Source: Aquila chrysaetos chrysaetos (taxonomy: Eukaryota > Chordata > Aves > Accipitriformes > Accipitridae). From it: a stretch of DNA of 64,000 nucleotides. This document shows, one piece after another, positions 60,417 to 64,000 of the stretch. The position numbers and the translations under genes are program-made. The stretch lies in NCBI RefSeq assembly GCF_900496995.4, contig NC_044019.1, forward strand, positions 3,720,001-3,784,000. Direction: 5' to 3'. The first letter of the stretch is position 1; every line of letters starts with the position of its first letter. The notes beneath the pieces are model-generated. The model was given only the letters and a program-made list of their open reading frames with translations, was not told the DNA's origin and searched no databases.

Positions 60417-61370
60417 TTAGGAGTGAATTACAATCTGTAGAGTGAAATACAGATTCAGCTATTGAATGTGCTGTCTCTGATCCTCTTTGAAAATGTGGTA
60501 ACATTTGTTCCTCTGCAGTCCTAGAGATGGCCTCCATTTACAAATAAATTCAGTGACTGTTACGTTATGACTAAGTTATGTTAGGAGATAAAGCATCTAG
60601 GGTTAATTTTTAACTTGTACTCCTAAACTTCTCCAGTCTGTTTCATATTTTTTTAAGACAATCGGTTGCCTGGCTTAGCCAGTTTTTATGCAGTCTCAGC
60701 CCTTGTTTGCTGTTTTTCATTCAGACTTTTTCTGTGTGGCATCCTGTCTGTCTGATAGAGCATCTGCTACTTCTGAGGCCAGGATGCCTCTTTTAAAATA
60801 CAGGTTTTTAATTTTGTGATCTTGTGTTAAGTGTGTTTTAGTAAGAGGAAAATAGGCCTCGGTGTAATGACACATGCTCCTATGCTTTTATGCTATTTTA
60901 TAACCAACCTTTTTTAGTCTAGACAGATTCTTCTTTTTTCTATTTAAAAGAATAAAATTATTTGTGAACAAACCAGGCCACTGATGTTCATACATAGAAA
61001 TCATTCAGAAATTGGCCTTTTTCAAATTCATTTTTGTGTGTTTCAGTTCTCCATGACGTGCTTATTGAATTTTCAAAAGTGTTTTCACTTGATTGACGGC
61101 AGAGAGAAAAAGTAATCGTCATGAATTTGCATGGTAGTTTTGAACTCCGTATTGTGCCAGCTTGTGATCCCTTCCTGCCACCAGCTTCAAGTTGCAAAAT
61201 GGGATCCTGCAGGCAGGTCCTTGTTCCAGAGGCAGGAATAGTGTATATTAAAAAGGTAGAAAGATGGGTTTTGTTCATCTTGCCTCCACAGGCATGATAT
61301 TTCTGTATCTCTTCAGGTATTAAAATCGCTCAAAGTCTTGACTTCTCTGTCTCACTGTTCCATGTTATTT

Positions 61371-61418
61371 AAAAAAAAAAAAAAACCAAAACAAAAAAAA
61401 CAAAACAAAAAAAACCCC
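61371..61418 (+). repeat. A-rich simple repeat
   Basis: Runs of A8-A14 broken by single or paired C. No transposon body is recognisable directly upstream. Confidence 0.6.
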
Positions 61419-61667
61419 TTGTGTTGTCCATCAGGCTTGTGTATTTTTAAAATTCCAGAAGTCCATTTTGGATTTTCTGTGGTGTTTATATTTTGTTAAT
61501 TGTTTAATTTCTACCCCATTGTAGAAGTTGCTGTGAGTAGGAATAAGTGGAAAACCTTCAGAAACAGTTTTATAAGGCAAATGAAGCAAGTAGTGTTGTC
61601 AATGTATCTTGTGTAAAATGTATAACAATTTGCATTCCAACATCTTCCATTGTGTAAAGACACTTAA

Positions 61668-61673
61668 AATAAA
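61668..61673 (+). promoter_or_regulatory. RCAN3: Candidate polyadenylation signal of RCAN3
   Basis: AATAAA about 2 kb after the stop, followed by T-rich sequence. Closer alternatives are at 60543 and 60951. Confidence 0.45.
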
Positions 61674-61699
61674 AACAATGCAGTGCCATTCACATGTGG

Positions 61700-64000
61700 T
61701 TTTTTAACTGTATTCCATATCGGCCCAAGTTTGATATGTCCGTTTTCTAATGGTATCGTGTGCTTGTGCAATTGAGTGAACGGTTGAGAGAGTTTATGGG
61801 TTTCCATAAGCAAATTATCAGAAAAATAGTGCTGAAGAAGTTAGGAATTTCAGCAGAACAACCCTGGGAATTGCTGGGCTGAAGGAGGGACTGAGAAGGT
61901 TTTTATGGTGTTTTGGGTGCCTGTACAGCAGAGTCCCATTTCGATGTTTACCTCACCTGAATTTCAAATGGGAGTTTGACAGCAGCTTAGAGAATGTCCG
62001 GTTTGGATTGCAGTATTGAGCTCTGTAAAGTTTTTGTTGTAATAAAGCTAAATAATTACTTGTTTTCAAAATTCTCCAAAGACCCATTTCCACAGGAAGG
62101 AAATGGTCAGACTTTATGTAAAACGTGCATGCATTGATCAACAAAATTGTAAAACACCAGCTTGTTGGCACTGCATGTGCTTTTGCCACCAGGTTCTCCT
62201 CTCTTTCACAGCTCAGGCAAATTTCAGCAGTGTTTTTTGTGTTAGCCAATAGAGGGAGGCTGTGTGCCCTTCTCCTAACACACATTGGCGCAATATAATT
62301 GAATTATATTAAAAATGCTACAAAATCACATTCCTTTACAGTATGCGAAGCCGTGCCTCCTTTCCGTGACAGTGCCATGGGGCCCCGTTGTGCAAATATA
62401 ATGGGAGACTTTGTCTAGCACAACGTCTGCCTCAGAGTTGGTGTGAAGGCAGGGGTTCACGGGAGCTGGAGGGAATTAGGTGGCTGGCTCCTTGCAAGTA
62501 CTGACGTGGGTGGGCAAGGAGGAGGCAAAGCAGAGACTTTACAGAAAGGAAACTTGAAATTAGCCATTGATCACTATCAGAAGTGATTTTACTCCATTTT
62601 TACTCTGTCCATCCATCTCCAGAGTGACAGAGCCTTCCTTGTAAAATGAATGAAATTCAAGTTTGCTTTATTTACTCCACGTGATGAGTCAGTAATGACC
62701 ATCAGAACCTGTTTCTCTTAATCACTGACCTGCTATTAACTGAGGTGCTGTTTTTAGAAGTAGGCTTGCACAGAGGCACCAACTCAGCCCTTTCTGAGCT
62801 TGCACTTTGTATAAATAAATATCCCAAATTCCTTTAAAGCATTCTTCTTGAGAAGCAGCTGAAAAAATGCGTGGTCTTTTCTTTGGGCAGTCTGCCTGTG
62901 TATTCCGGAGAAAAAGCTGCCAGGGGTACTTTGGTTTTATTTTATAATAGCTAAGAACAGACCCTATTTTTGCAATCCTGTGATTACTGCATCTCATTCT
63001 TTTTCTACCTTGCTACTGAACTGCTTCCCCCCAGAAAGACCTCATGCATAAAATGTCTCTTACTTTATTTATTCCCTGAAAGGTTGTATTTCCATTTTTG
63101 TCTGGTTTTGGATTACTGATTTTTTTTTTTAGCCCAGAACAGAAGATTGTTTTACAAATCTTACGCTTACAGGCTTTTGTTTACTTGCTCTGCTTAATGT
63201 GTAAAACTTGCTAGGAGGGGTTCATGGTCCAGTGTGCTTTTAATGTGGAAAGAGACCACAGCCAAGCCTTGTTCACTTGGAGGAAAATGCAGAAGTATTT
63301 CCTTTATTAAACCAAACAGGAGGCACACACCTGGCTAGATCTGTGAGTCTTTGTTCCTGTGTGGGCTTACTCGGCACCTGCAATACATCATTCTGGGACC
63401 ACTCCGTTCTGCACGCGTGAAGGTCAGCCTGAGGTGCGGAGAGCCTCCGACAGAAGCTGAAGTCAGCGGGAGGGAACTGCGGTCCTTCGCACTTCAGAGG
63501 AACGTGTGCTTAAGCAGCTGTTTAGCTTTGTTCTGAGCAAGGTAAAATACTTTTTCTCCTATAACTAGTGACTGAGCTGAAATCTGAGCAAGTGTGACTA
63601 CAGGGTTGTGTCCTAACATCAGTCATAGAGCTTGAGGAAGGCTTGCACAATGTGTGTTTGAATGTCTCCATGCCCTTCACCTAAAGATCAGGATTAGAGA
63701 CGTGTCAGTATAGTGGTACCCACCTTAATGGAGAGACAGGTGGTATCTTGTGCTTTGGCTCTTTGTGTATTTTATCTTGAAGTTGTATTTGTGCTCAGTC
63801 ACACTAGAAAACACACAGCATTTTAAACATTAACTAATGTATTAAAATCCTCTTCTGAGCAAGGTCTCTGGCATTTTAACATGTTGGCATATTCAGGCTT
63901 GTAGAAGGGAACGTTTGATTTCCTTGGTGAAGCGACCGTATTCCAGCTATAGTATCAGCAGAAACCCAGATGTCAGCAGTACTAGGGTGAGGCAGTGGGA
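61700..64000. other. Intergenic region downstream of RCAN3
   Basis: I see no exon here. In human the next gene is NCMAP, whose small coding exons are not recognisable in this window. Confidence 0.5.

Larger units (their letters stand above)
59682..61690 (+). other. RCAN3: RCAN3 3' UTR (end approximate)
   Basis: No clear coding sequence apart from the candidate exon at 60303-60416. AATAAA hexamers occur at 60543, 60951 and 61668; the last is followed by T/GT-rich sequence and is a good distal end. An A/C-rich simple repeat sits at about 61371-61418. Confidence 0.5.

Overview
This is a vertebrate nuclear window, most likely avian. The introns are compact, interspersed repeats are few and old, and the gene order matches the GRHL3 / STPG1 / NIPAL3 / RCAN3 block known from human 1p36.11. 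The coding exons read as clear orthologues with canonical splice sites. Species cannot be fixed from the sequence. There are no bacterial genes, operons, CRISPR arrays or tRNA/rRNA genes.

Layout. Positions 1-1915 (+) hold the last intron, last coding exon and 3' UTR of GRHL3, an epidermal transcription factor. The next 6 kb is intergenic. Positions 7767-13660 (-) carry four recognisable exons of STPG1 (sperm-tail PG-rich repeat protein 1). They are well conserved in sequence, but three are interrupted by in-frame stops and two exon junctions no longer agree in phase, so STPG1 looks like a decaying unitary pseudogene here. Around 20.4-21.65 kb lies a GC-rich, CCAAT/NRF1/YY1-bearing island that looks like the old divergent STPG1/NIPAL3 promoter, and it still contains a good RFX X-box. 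Positions 21.1-37.2 kb (+) are NIPAL3, a NIPA-family Mg2+ transporter homologue. All 11 coding exons are resolved and sum to an uninterrupted 407-residue reading frame, preceded by a short upstream ORF. Positions 39.45-61.7 kb (+) are RCAN3, a calcineurin regulator, with a CpG-island promoter and four coding exons (240-residue frame ending in a slightly unusual tail).

The main mobile feature is an 8,089-bp endogenous retrovirus of gammaretroviral type at 51083-59171, inserted antisense in the last intron of RCAN3. It has two 604-bp LTRs, a 5-bp target duplication, a tRNA-Arg-like primer binding site, a polypurine tract, an open gag, and pro-pol and env interrupted by many stops and frameshifts. 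The two LTRs differ at only 6 positions by my count, which suggests recent integration and sits oddly with the amount of damage in pol and env.

The rest is intron or intergenic sequence with scattered old MIR-like SINE cores, one CR1/L3-like LINE fragment and simple repeats. No novel multi-gene system is visible. The observations I consider most worth checking are the STPG1 decay, the LTR/pol-env age conflict of the provirus, and the possible alternative terminal exon of RCAN3.
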